Assembly (NCBI GenBank): GCA_933822405.4
Contig: CAKOGP040002436.1
Span: 1-64,000 of the forward strand
Length of the DNA stretch: 64,000 nt
From: Cylindrotheca closterium
Taxonomy: Eukaryota > Bacillariophyta > Bacillariophyceae > Bacillariales > Bacillariaceae
Direction: 5' to 3'
The translations under genes and the position numbers were made by a program. Below the pieces are notes generated by a model. The model had not been told where the DNA came from. It saw only the letters and a program-made list of their open reading frames with translations, and made no database searches. Shown in pieces: positions 11,916 through 21,553 of the stretch. Each line of letters begins with the position of its first letter. Within the stretch, counting starts at the first letter, position 1.

Positions 11916-12013
11916 CGCGAACGCGTTGCGCTGGAAATGGTCAGGGTTGAACTGTCCTCCCCATGTGTTAGATGATCATGTGAACAAACTTGGTGGCTCT
12001 GACTGCGAATCGC

Positions 12014-12036
12014 TTCGAATCTCAGGCTGGCTTCCA
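12014..12036 (-). promoter_or_regulatory. Gypsy primer-binding site (tRNA 3' end type)
   Basis: The plus strand here can be read as the 3' end of a tRNA: T-loop TTCGAAT, T-stem side CTCAG, seven acceptor-stem bases GCTGGCT, discriminator T, then CCA. On the element's strand this is TGGAAGCCAGCC... starting right after the LTR. The element would be primed by the 3' end of a tRNA with that acceptor stem. I cannot name the tRNA. Confidence 0.7.
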
Positions 12037-12284
12037 CTTAACGTGCTAACGTTGTGCTCCTGGCTCTCCTCGTAGAGAGAGCGTACTAGTGCGTTGATGT
12101 AGCTACTGTTGGGCATGATAGACGGTGATTGATATTGCTATTGGGGTGTATTTACGGGGGTCTGAAGCAGCTGTGAGTAGATGATAGATGATTGATCTTG
12201 GGCTTGAGATTGGCAACGACCGTTGGCCTTCGATTGCTCTAATACATCTGCTCGGGACTCGGCAGTCCAGTCAGTCACGTTACG
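12037..12284 (-). repeat. Gypsy-type LTR (5' LTR of the minus-strand element)
   Basis: Partner of 7609-7857. Followed by the TGAT target duplication and then by resumed outer-Copia LTR sequence (ACCTGTATAAGATACTTTGG). Confidence 0.85.
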
Positions 12285-12288
12285 TGAT

Positions 12289-12383
12289 ACCTGTATAAGA
12301 TACTTTGGATACGTTAGCCATTGGGGTGCAGACGTTCAGTAACGGCTATCATCTGATGGACAAACAGACGACTTTGGACTCTT
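12289..12383 (-). repeat. Outer Copia right LTR, second part
   Basis: Matches 833 to about 920 in order, with several substitutions and small indels. This piece completes the right LTR split by the Gypsy insertion. Confidence 0.8.
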
Positions 12384-12571
12384 ACCCTACCTTTGAGTCC
12401 ACGTTAACGATTGACAAGTCGCTTCACAGCTTTTTAAGAAACTGGGTTGCCTACTCATTCCTATGAAGGGGATTCAGAAGAAAAAATTCTGGAAATCAGA
12501 TGAGTGAAACTCGACCACCGCCACTTCTTCCAACAAAGAACGAATTTCTTGGGAAGAAGTGATGATCATTG
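12384..12571. other. Host flank between the outer Copia and the third element
   Basis: No long frame. A short plus-strand stretch starting with ATG near 12499 (MSETRPPPLLPTKNEFLGKK, then stop) looks protein-like. It could be an exon of a gene continuing beyond the Copia insertion at 18641, but this is weak. Confidence 0.3.
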
Positions 12572-12576
12572 TCAGG

Positions 12577-12854
12577 TGTTGAGGTCAAACGAATCGCACC
12601 GTGAGTCCAATAGATCGGACCGGTGGCTTACTCTGATTGGGTAACTCTCACGATCATTTGACACCTCAGTTCTTCTCCCGACTTCTATATACTACTCTCT
12701 ACGTGTATCTACTGCTGGATCCTCTGCTCAAGTTCAGAGCAATCCTCACTTTCATGAACTATCATCAATAAGAATAGCAATCCTATCTCTATTACATCTC
12801 TATTGTCTAGTGTCCTCGACTGTCCCTCAAGTCCGTTTACAGACAATCCTCACA
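12577..12854 (+). repeat. Third element 5' LTR (278 bp)
   Basis: TGTTGAGG...CCTCACA. Differs from the 3' LTR by two C/A changes and one A/G change at the terminal TCACA/TCGCA. Immediately preceded by TCAGG. Confidence 0.95.
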
Positions 12855-12866
12855 GGTTATGAGCCC
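12855..12866 (+). promoter_or_regulatory. Copia primer-binding site, half initiator tRNA-Met type
   Basis: GGTTATGAGCCC starts directly after the 5' LTR. Its complement GGGCTCATAACC is the anticodon stem-loop of eukaryotic tRNA-Met with the CAT anticodon in the middle. Drosophila copia and some yeast Ty5-like elements are known to use a cleaved tRNA-iMet half as primer. The match here implies the same mechanism. Confidence 0.8.
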
Positions 12867-12897
12867 AAGTATTGCTGAGTAGATACAACTAAAGTGA

Positions 12898-14230
12898 ATG
12901 TCATCAACGCCTGAACCGGTGACTCCTTCCAAGAAGAAGCGATCTAAGAAGAAGAGGAACGCTTCCACACCTCAAGTCACCTCAGAGGATCGTCAGGAAG
13001 AAGCTACCCCTCAACTTCAGAGAGATCTCTCAGACGACCTCGAAGGAACCCTCCAACAGCCTGTGACAAGGGCTGGCTCTCGAGCAAGCACCAACCCTCA
13101 GCAGGTTCAGAACCCTCCGCAAGTCGCGATGCCAGCACGCAATCAGGCCAACCAGGTCACCATTGACCATCACGACACAGGCGACCCCGGCAACTGATGT
13201 GGGTGGCTCGCTTGTCGCCATGAAGAAAGAAAACAGGTCAGCATTGGACGCAGATAAGAAGCACGCCTTCTTTCAACTCATCACAAAGCATCAACATACC
13301 TCGTTTGATCTCCAACCGCAGACCATGCAAAGTTGTCAAGACCTTCAAGAAAGCTATGATTTTAGCGTCGGCCTTGCCAACATGCAAATGCACTTCAAGC
13401 GCTATGACGTCCTGGACGTTTTCACTATTGTAATTCCTTCCAAGAATGCGATCGTTGAACAAACAGGACAGTTAGAGACGGATAATTTTAACGTGACCAA
13501 GACAGTGTTTCTGTTCGATCGCTACGCCGAACTTACCGCTGACCAGGTGGCAGAAAGCTGCAAGTGGTATACAAGGTGGCCCGACGCAACCACCAGTCCT
13601 TGGTTCCGCGAGAACTTAAGCCTGTCCTATGATTATCTGTGCAATCATATGACTCCACAATTATGGGGCAAAGTTCTCGAAGACCTTCTTCCTTATTGGG
13701 ATACCCAAGGAATGGGCGGCCCCTTGGTCTTCTTCTTCATGATGAAACGCCTCCAAGTCAACTCTCAGCTCGTCGTGGAGACGATTCAAGGCCAGCTCAA
13801 GACACTTCGCATTGATCAATATGAAGGAGAAAGCGTGGACAATTTGGTTAGTCACATTAAGGTGATGTTGACTCGACTCAAGTCACTTGAAAAACGTATC
13901 GATGGGAGAGTGGTCTCCTCAAACGTTCCTCATGACATTGGCAAAACTCTCATCTCCTTGTTCCAGACATCAAGTGATCCCAAGTTCAATGAGGTTTTCC
14001 ACAACAAAGAAATCAACGCATACGAGCAGGCACTTACTCAAGGCAATGCTGCTTATGGTTCCCCTGATATGATACTCGATCTCGCGACGAGCATCTATCA
14101 GAATCGCATGGCCTCTAAAGAGGGATGGACTGGCCAATTTCACAAGGTCAACGAAACTCTCAAAAGTCAGTGGGACCCTGTTTCAACTGCGGTGGCAAGC
14201 ATTCTGTCACTGCCTGCAAGGAACCAATAA
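12898..14230 (+). pseudogene. Third element gag, frameshifted
   Basis: The first frame (12898-13197) starts MSSTPEPVTPSKKKRSKKKRN, a basic disordered N-terminus, and ends at a TGA. The second frame (from about 13163) continues for 355 codons with a gag-like helical domain (WPDATTSPWFRENLSLSYDY..., HIKVMLTRLKSLEKRIDG). The two are out of phase by one frame, so gag as it stands would not be made whole. Confidence 0.8.
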
Positions 14231-14711
14231 ATAAAGAGCGCGTCGCACAGAATAAGCGGAAATTCTTTGATGAAAAGAAGGCCCAAAAGAATCCAGGCAA
14301 GAAAGGGCGCGTTCCAGGCTTGGCGCCGGAGTTCAATTTGAGCATCTTCCCGTGCCATCTAATCGGAAGAAAAATCGAGCGAAAGTCAACAAGAAATGGT
14401 ACTACTATCATTTTGAATCTAAATCCTGGAAGCTCTGTGATTATCAGTCCGAGACGACTAATCGCCCCCATGCACTCCTATCAGGTGCTCCAACTCCAGC
14501 TCCAGCTCCTCCAGCTCCAGCTCCAGCTCCTCCAGCGGCTGCGGCTCCTGCTCCTCCTGCTCCGCCCGTCAACCAAGTCCCCTCTGGCGATGCCTCTGCT
14601 TTGACCGCTGCAACTTCTCCTACCAACCTTCCTCAGATTTGTCAGCAGGTCTCTGCCATTGCAACGGGCAGCATGAACCAACTCATTGATCAAGTGAACC
14701 GTGCCACTTGA
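14125..14711 (+). pseudogene. Third element nucleocapsid and Pro/Ala-rich linker
   Basis: One frame carries the zinc knuckle CFNCGGKHSVTACKEP, with a C-x2-C-x4-[HS]-x4-C-like spacing. From about 14352 the pol frame reads KKWYYYHFESKSWKLC, then a low-complexity Pro/Ala tract encoded by CCAGCTCCT-like repeats at 14489-14570. The pol frame meets a TGA at 14709-14711. Confidence 0.7.
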
Positions 14712-14720
14712 CTCCTACGG

Positions 14721-15350
14721 ATGATTGTAGTCTTCCTCTCTACCGTCATCCCGTCCTTCCCTTCCGTCACCATGTGGTGGCCCTTGCTGCAAGGGGGTAT
14801 GGATGAGGTCTCCTCTTTAAGTCTAGTTGACTTTTTATACCTCTTGAAACTGCTCGTCCTCGCCAGTTTTGTCCTCATCTTAAATGCAGCAATGCCCTCC
14901 ATAGTTCCTCCATCCTCTCCTTCAGTCGCGAAGCGACTTCGTCATCGAACTAAGTGTTCACGCAGACAGCCATATCTGCCTTCGCTAGTGCCAACTCCTC
15001 CTTTCAATGCACTAGAACTTCTCGGATGTGCCTTTCCTTGGCGCTGTTGCAAGTCCAAGTCTCCAAAGCGCAATCCACCTCATTATCACCTCATCCTCAA
15101 AGCCTTACGTCGTCGAGTCAAGCCTCAAAGAGTACAGTTCTATCGGAAGACGGCAAGAACAAAGGAAAAGAAAAGAAAAAGGAAACATAAGCAAGCCAAA
15201 AAGCAAGCAACAAGTGCTCCCCATCATTGGAACTCACCTTCAGATGAAGAGATCCTCGAAGGCTACACAAGGAAGAAGCATCGTTTCCTTCACTTGAGCT
15301 TCATCCAGTTCGACGCCCAGTATGGAGTTGACCTCGACCAGTTTGTTTGA
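14721..15350 (+). pseudogene. Third element pol N-terminal region with hydrophobic segments
   Basis: Same phase as the protease. It begins MIVVFLSTVIPSFPSVTMWW and has a second strongly hydrophobic run around LVDFLYLLKLLVLASFVLIL. A basic Lys/Arg-rich stretch (TKEKKRKRKHKQAKKQ) follows. It lies between the zinc knuckle and the protease, the same place as the hydrophobic segment of the outer Copia (5230-5967), although the sequences do not obviously align. Function unknown. Confidence 0.55.
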
Positions 15351-15479
15351 AGTGTCGATCCTCTCAAGCAATACCATCAAATAGCAGCCCTGTCAAATCC
15401 TCTATGGTCGCTGCACACCAAGTCCAAAGAAAAAGAAGTCAAAACGACTCTCAAGGCAGCTAAGTCGAATGCTGCAACT

Positions 15480-16478
15480 TTGTCTCGAGCTGTCAACGCC
15501 GCTATCTCTCAGATTGATTGTCATATTCCGCGGTTGCCTGACACTCTCCACCATCAGTCGGTCTACCTCTCCGACAACTCTAAGACTCCAATGGTCATCG
15601 ATACCGGAGCATCTGTCTCAATTACACCTCATGAGTCAGATTTCATCTCTAAAGTCCGCCCTAGCCCACTCAAATCTATCAATGGCCTCCAAGGATCGTG
15701 TGAGGTTGTGGGAAGTGGAACAGTTGAATGGACTGTTAGAGACGTCTATGGATCCGTGCGACGGATCAGAACTACGGCTTACCTGGTTCCATCTGCACAG
15801 ATTCGATTGTTCTCGCCACAATGCTACTTCCAAGAGACAAAGGGAGCTGGTTCCCTTTTCTTGAACCACCGCAAAGTTGTCCTCACGCTCGCCGACGAAT
15901 CGGAACTTGAGTTTCCATTCCAATCAAACAATATTCCAATGATGTTGGACGCGAGTGCCCATTGCGCTGGACTAGGCTTTGAAGAAGCCAACATGCTCTG
16001 TGGAGAACAAGATGTGTTAGGAATGTTGTCAGTCGGAGCTGAAAACAATCAAAATCTTACCGCTGGTGAGAAAGAGATGCTGCTTTATCATGCCAAGCTT
16101 GAGCATGCTCACTTCAAATCGATTCAGCGTCTCCTAGCACAACCTAACGATCCGAATCAAGAAGCAATCTTACCATGTCGCCATAAAGGAGCAAGTAACT
16201 CACAACGGACCATCCTCTGTGCCGCTTGTGAACTTGGCAAGCAAGCGCGACAAACTCCTGAATCACAACATGCCTTCGATGATTGGGAAATGGCTATTCG
16301 AGAGGGAGATCTGACACCGGGTGCCAAAGTTTCCATCAATAGCTACGTTTCCTATGTACCTGGTAGATTGTTGCACACCAAAGGAAAAGAAAAGAAGAAG
16401 AATCAGTACTCAGGGGGTACTATTTTTTGTGACCACGCTTCTGGTGCAATCTTCATCGTCAATCAAGTTTCTCTTTGA
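15480..16478 (+). pseudogene. Third element protease and integrase N-terminal half
   Basis: Contains the aspartic protease motif VIDTGASVSITPHESDF, then the integrase zinc finger (HAKLEHAHFKSIQRLL ... CAACELGKQARQ) and the GRLLHTKGKEKKKNQYSGG region. The position just before it reads KVSINSYVSYVPG. Active diatom copies usually have an Asp in this short motif (VDQY-like), so the first catalytic Asp may be replaced by Asn, but that alignment is from memory. The frame stops at 16478. Confidence 0.85.
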
Positions 16479-16607
16479 GCAGGCGAAACTCTGATGGCAA
16501 AGCACAAGTTCTAGCGATGGGCAAAAGCCAACAACGTACCGGATATCAAGAGTTATCGAGCAGACCACACGCCCTTCAACTCTGCAACTTGGCAACATGA
16601 TCTTGCC

Positions 16608-16976
16608 TTGAAGAAGCAGACAATTGATTTCAGCGGTGTTGGGGCTCATCATCAGAATGCAGTCGCCGAACGTGCAATTCAAACGGTTACTAAGTGGGCT
16701 CGGACCATGCTTCTCCACCAGGTCATTCACTGGCCTGACGAAGCGGACGTCCGCTTATGGCCCTTTGCCATGGAACATGCAGCATACATCTGGTACAACC
16801 TTCCACGTCGTGACACTCGGCTAGCACCACTGGAAATCTTCAGCCAATCAAGGTTCCCCAACTACAATTCTCTACATCGCCTTCACATCTTTGGATGTCC
16901 TACCTATGTCCTTGATCCAAAACTTCAAGATGGAAACTCGGTCAAGACGTGGAATGTATCTTGGCTATTCGCCTGA
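16608..16976 (+). pseudogene. Third element integrase core, second half
   Basis: Contains FSGVGAHHQNAVAERAIQTV, which carries the catalytic Glu context (NAVAE), then RLHIFGCPTYVLDPKLQDG. It ends in a frameshift at about 16950. The DNG motif around 16560 reads as YRADHTPFNS in another phase, so the middle acidic motif looks damaged. Confidence 0.85.
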
Positions 16977-17046
16977 CCACTCCTCCTCGGTCGCGCGAAT
17001 CCTGAACCTTTGAACCAAACATGTTTCACCACAATATCCTCATTTT

Positions 17047-18308
17047 GTGTGTGACGCCCACTTCCGGACTGTCCCCAACTCAGATGCAGGGGGTGCGGCC
17101 AATCCTCACCAACTTGATGCCAATCATTGGTTCAATTTGGTTGAATCCGGGTACGAGAACTTTCGTGATACTCTTGACCGTGACGCTCAAGGGCGCCCTA
17201 TTGCCCCGCCACTACAAGATGAATGGCTAACTCCAACTGAACGTGCCGTTCGACTCCAACGTCGGACCCTCATCAACAATCGTTGTCGTGCCCGCCTCCA
17301 CCAACAAGCCATCCAGCATCGCCACCAAGCTCCGCTTCCAGGGGGTAATAACGGTGGTCATGCGCCTCCAGTGCCAGTGCAACCTCCAATTCCTCTGCTA
17401 CCTGTCAACCAACCGCCAATACCTCATGTGCAACCGGTTCACAACCAGCCTCAGGAAGCTCCGAATGTTCAAGATAATCGAAATGAAGTCGCCAATGACC
17501 CCTCAGAAGCAATCGAAGCTGGTGACCATGATAACGTCGATGATGACTTGTCAGTTCCAGAGGGAGTAGCTGAAGACGAGAATATTCAACAGGAAGAACA
17601 ACCAAATGTTCCTACAGAAGTTCCTATTCTTAAACAAGCTACAGAAGATGTCAAACAAGAAGAAGATGAAACTCTTAATCAAACTCTACAAAACCTACAA
17701 GAACAAGCGATCAGAATTGGGCAATATTTGAAATCATCAGTAAATGAAGGCCTAATCTTGCGACCGACCGATTCATTTGACATTGAATGTCATGTCGATG
17801 CGGATTTTGCCGGTCTTTATTCAGTTGAAGACGTTATGGATCCTACATGCGTCAAGTCAAGAACTGGATACGTCATCTCAGTCTGTGGATGCCCTGTGGT
17901 TTGGGTGTCAAGACTACAAACAGACATTGCCACTGCCACTATGGAAGCGGAATACAATGCGCTGTCTATGGCAATGCGTGATATCTTACCTCTACAAAGA
18001 GTTTTCAAGACGATACAGTAGCTCAAGGACTCGGGCTATCCAACAAAACAGCCACCTCTCTAAAGACAACTGTGTGGGAAGACAATATGGGATGTCTAAA
18101 ACTTGCTCGCCTCAAGCCTTGACAATACACCCCAAGATCCAAACACTATGCTGTCAAGTATCACTGGTTCCGATCTCACGTTTCGGATTCCACAAACAAC
18201 ATATCAGTTGAATATATCAAATCAGAAGCTCAGAAGGCCGGTATTCTCACGAAGGGACTTACCTTGGACAAGTTCCGCGCCATTCAAAAACTACTCTGCG
18301 GATGGTAA
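17047..18308 (+). pseudogene. Third element linker joined to RNase H; RT deleted
   Basis: An open frame of 324 codons (17047-18021) runs from the end of integrase (DAHFRTVPNSD) through a Pro/Gln-rich linker directly into QEQAIRIGQYLKSS, HVDADFAGLYSVED, SRTGYVISV and ATMEAEYNALSMA. That is the RT thumb end and RNase H. The RT fingers and palm, including YVDD, are absent, with a clean in-frame junction near 17690. The pol end, LDKFRAIQKLLCGW then TAA at 18306-18308, lies in another phase. Confidence 0.85.
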
Positions 18309-18348
18309 GCATACTCTTCATTCATGCTACATACCTCACTGTTCGATC

Positions 18349-18357
18349 GAGAGGGAG
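18349..18357 (+). promoter_or_regulatory. Copia polypurine tract
   Basis: GAGAGGGAG directly in front of the 3' LTR start TGTTGAGG. Position and composition fit the plus-strand primer of LTR retrotransposons. Confidence 0.7.
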
Positions 18358-18635
18358 TGTTGAGGTCAAACGAATCGCACCGTGAGTCCAATAGATCGGA
18401 CCGGTGGATTACTCTGATTGGGTAACTCTCACGATCATTTGACACCTCAGTTCTTCTCCCGAATTCTATATACTACTCTCTACGTGTATCTACTGCTGGA
18501 TCCTCTGCTCAAGTTCAGAGCAATCCTCACTTTCATGAACTATCATCAATAAGAATAGCAATCCTATCTCTATTACATCTCTATTGTCTAGTGTCCTCGA
18601 CTGTCCCTCAAGTCCGTTTACAGACAATCCTCGCA
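18358..18635 (+). repeat. Third element 3' LTR (278 bp)
   Basis: Near-identical partner of 12577-12854, followed by the TCAGG duplication at 18636-18640. Confidence 0.95.
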
Positions 18636-18784
18636 TCAGGGACTCCCTCTTGTAGTCGCGTTGTTATACTAGCGCCCGCTTTGTTTTAGGCTCCAGAATG
18701 GTATTGGATGGTTCCAAAAGATGGCCGGAAAATTTGTGAAAATGACAGAACTCTTGATAATTCGATGACTCCGCTTGACCACCT

Positions 18785-19037
18785 ATGACTGCAGTGCAAT
18801 GGCCCAACACATATTCGTTGCATGAATGGTTTGTGCCTCTAGTCCACCAAAAGGTAAAACGCCCTCAGCTAGATTCATGTTTTCTCCTGTTCCCGTGGTT
18901 TACCCTTGGTATAGCAAGACGGTACTGCTGAGTGGTTTCACTCTCTTTGTGACGAACTTGCCACCAATTTGAAACCGAAAGGTTACGCCCTACAAGGTGC
19001 CTATTTCAAAAGTTACCTACTACTTCTGCTACTGTGA
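18785..19037 (+). CDS. Possible small spliced ORF (unknown)
   Basis: Exon 18785-18853 reads MTAVQWPNTYSLHEWFVPLV and ends HQK before GTAAAACG. A 61-bp GT...TATAG intron (18854-18914) would join it in frame to QDGTAEWFHSLCDELATNLK..., ending TGA at 19035-19037. The composition is protein-like, with repeated EWF, but I recognise no family. It may be the 3' end of a longer gene whose 5' part lies across the Copia insertion. Weakly supported, and it could be chance. Confidence 0.3.
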
Positions 19038-19086
19038 CATTTTGCTCTAGACTGTCGTGGATTGAGAAAAGAAATGCCGAGAAGTT

Positions 19087-20704
19087 CTACCGACCTCCTG
19101 CTTCTTTTGCTTTTTTCTTCCGTAGCTCACGAAAAAACTGAGATACCTTCTTCTCTGCTTGTGAATTGTCGCTCTCCATCCATTCGCCCGACTCTGCTTT
19201 CTGGAGGAATCGAGCACCATTGTTCCGAAGGCTTTGGGCAAGCTCGACAGCCATTGCTCGTCTGTTCTGTCGGGGCGTACTCTCATATTCGTCTCGATGC
19301 TGCTCTAGGAACTCCCGAAAACGGACATTGCCGGGATGCAACTGTAGCCGATACCCTTTTCCAAACAAAACATCCATCTCAGTCGGTTTGATTGAATCTG
19401 ACATACCGCTGGTATGGACAGTATCACCACCCTCTTGCCAAGGATCCATCAGTAAAGCATATCTTGCATCATCGTCCTTCTGTTCTTGAGGCACATGGTA
19501 GCCCATCAGATCGCTTTCTATCTCCATATCCTGCGACAATTCATGGAGGCGGATGCTTTGATTGGTCTCTTTGAGGTGCCTTTCGAACCAGACATTCAGA
19601 ATGTCATTACGAATATTCCCACGTACTCCAAACGGTATCGTGGACAAGGGAATGCCGTAGCTTTGGAGTTGATACTGAAGCTCCATGATAGACCCATAAT
19701 GTATCCGAGTTCTCACACGATCACATTGAGCCATTCCATTCAGGAAAAGACTAGCAATTGCGTTGTTCAGCGCAAGATTATGTCCTCTCGCATGTAGACA
19801 GTAGTGGATTCCAGAGAACCGAAGTGGCCCAGAGTCAAAGAATCCTTGGATTTCTTTGATGAAGCTGAATCCAGGCATTGAAAAGGTTTCCCCGGGTAAT
19901 GTAGCATCGTTGTAGACTGCCACAATTCCCTTCCTTTGAACGTCAGGAAGGAAGGACAATGTATTGAAAATAATGTAGTAGCTGATGCGAATCTGAAGGA
20001 TGAAGCATTTGGTCGTTCAGCAAACATACCCATGTCAGTCTTTCGAGGTTGGCAGAAAGGTGTATAGTACTTACCAGGTTATCAGCTTTACATCGTCTGA
20101 GCAGTTTTCCGAAAAAGTGCAGAACAACTCTACCTCTTCGATCTCTTTCATCTTGGACATGAAATAGCCCGGAAAGCATCAACTCCATATCTTCTTTTGA
20201 TAAATCTGATAAATCAATCTCTCGAGCAACCTTATCATTACCAAAGTATTTTGCTTTGCACTCCAGGAAACTCATCATCTTACGGACAGATTTGCGAGTA
20301 TCATAAAGCTTGGCCCTCAAGAACTTCAGGCGAAACTTAGGGTCTTCCACATGGGCTCTGTTCTGATTCACGGCCATCTCATATACAGGATTCCGTTCCT
20401 TCCGTACTGCATCTTCAAATTCCGCAAGCGAACGCTGAATCATTTCAGGGGTCTCTCGCAGTTCTTCCCCTACACAGTGTAGGTCATCCAATGCGTTCGA
20501 TCGCTCTTGCACTGATAATTGGCTCATCTCCGAAGAGAGGAGCTCTTCGGTTTGTTTCATTTCAGGCTTGCTGGCGATGCGATCGTTGTTGTTCTTTTTT
20601 TTTAAGTGATTCGGAATGTTGTTTCCTTCTGCTTGATCATCATCATTGAAATATGGTAGACATGCCTGTATTGCGAAAGAGTTGTTGGAGAGAGAGGATG
20701 TCAT
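19087..20704 (-). CDS. CRAL-TRIO (SEC14-like) and DUF6824 protein, tandem copy 1
   Basis: Two exons, 20704-20075 and 19992-19087, joined across an 82-bp intron (GTAAGT...CAG) give 511 residues. The first half is a SEC14/CRAL-TRIO module. An N-terminal helical part (FRLKFLRAKLYDTRKSVRKM) precedes a lipid-pocket domain that starts before the intron (RDRRGRVVLHFFGKL) and continues after it (LPDVQRKGIVAVYND). The C-terminus is a DUF6824 domain (PTEMDVLFGKGYRLQLHPGN ... GARFLQKAESGEW ... FFRELRKK). SEC14-type domains bind and transfer phosphoinositides or other lipids. DUF6824 is a stramenopile family of unknown role whose 'LFGrGxxxxxHpGN' core is well conserved. No signal peptide or TM segment is seen, so it is likely cytosolic or nuclear. 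Two close paralogues follow downstream. Confidence 0.88.
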
Positions 20705-21553
20705 CGCGAATAATGATTAGACTGGTATTGTCTTTTTATATGAAATATGAGAGATTCAGATATCTGGTTGTGTGACGAGCGTTCCCACACATGTATTGTA
20801 ATAATATGAGCAGAATACCCATGGGTACTTGAACGGAACTTTTCCCTTCAATTTCTTTAGTTAATGTTTCTGTGTTCGAGCCGTGCTTTAAATTCTTTAA
20901 TATTCTTTCCCCGCAATCAATGTATACCTACTTAATGTTGTGTCATCTTTATCCCCGCAATCATTTTTTCTTTCAGGTCCCGACTTAAAACCACAGAAAC
21001 AGTTAGTCTTGAGCCTCGTTTGAGCTCTTTCTGAGCTCTTGTGACTAGATTGCTGGCACAGCGTTTTTTCTACCACATTCTTCAACTGGATGGCTCTTGC
21101 CATCACAATGGGGCTGAATGGTATCGCAAACCCACAGATGAAGTCGTTTCGGTTTAAGTGATCCGGTAATCTTAAAATAATTGCAGTTTCCGAAACTTTG
21201 CGATGAGCTGGGCAGCGTGGTGGAGTCCACCTCGCTCCAGGAACCAACTAACCAATCCAATGTCAGTGACACAGTACTAGTGACCATCATGATGACTTTA
21301 GGGTGGTGGACGACGTCGCGTCGCTGTACGACTTACTACCTGGGATGCTGTCAGAAGGAGCCTAGATGCATCAATGTTGACTGCAACTTGGTGCCATACA
21401 TATTCTGCCAAGACTCTGCTGATGGCTATTATCACTCCATCACTGTCGCGATGCTGTTATAGATACTATTGCATAATATTTGATTGCCCTACTCCTATCA
21501 CAAAAGCTGCCTACTGATCCTGTTGGCTCTACAACTATGCTCTAGACTGATTT
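20705..21553. other. Intergenic between tandem copies 1 and 2
   Basis: No supported gene. The end (about 21509-21553) resembles 19014-19090 (both run through ATGCTCTAGACTG/TGCTCTAGACTG into the DUF6824 stop region), so the duplicated unit included the 3' flank. Confidence 0.5.

Larger units (their letters stand above)
7609..12284 (-). mobile_element. Nested Gypsy-type (Ty3-like) LTR retrotransposon, internally deleted
   Basis: Direct LTRs at 7609-7857 and 12037-12284 flank a minus-strand gag and a fused remnant of pol. A 4-bp target duplication TGAT lies at 7605-7608 and 12285-12288. On the two sides the outer Copia LTR sequence is cut and resumes exactly. The LTRs are roughly 95% identical by eye. 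Gag has a CCHC knuckle, then a protease start (YDTGG), and the frame jumps straight to the integrase C-terminal GPY/F module. RT, RNase H and the integrase core are absent, so the copy cannot be autonomous. The LTR ends are not the common TG...CA. Confidence 0.85.
636..12383 (-). mobile_element. Outer Copia (CoDi-like) LTR retrotransposon, decayed, with nested Gypsy insertion
   Basis: On the minus strand, from high to low coordinates, the recognisable parts are: gag with a CCHC zinc knuckle, a hydrophobic pol N-terminus, protease (DSGA), integrase zinc finger, integrase core and C-terminal parts, reverse transcriptase (YVDD) and RNase H. Integrase before RT is the Copia order. LTR-like direct repeats lie at 636-925 and 7410-7608; the second resumes after the nested insertion at about 12289-12383. 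Stops and frameshifts break the coding region, so this copy is dead. The exact right end is uncertain because the LTRs fade around 12383. A possible TSD (TGACA, before 636 and near 12413) is only suggestive. Confidence 0.85.
12572..18640 (+). mobile_element. Young non-autonomous Copia element with TSD
   Basis: A complete insertion bounded by TCAGG target duplications (12572-12576, 18636-18640). Its 278-bp LTRs begin TGTTGAGG, end TCACA/TCGCA, and differ at only 3 positions. Inside, on the plus strand, are gag, zinc knuckle, protease, integrase and RNase H, but the RT fingers and palm are missing and several stops and shifts are present. The mismatch between near-identical LTRs and a broken coding region suggests it was mobilised by enzymes from another copy. 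Confidence 0.93.

Noticed and set aside
20897..21247. 116-codon minus-strand frame between tandem copies 1 and 2
   Set aside because: No counterpart between copies 2 and 3 and no domain; likely chance.
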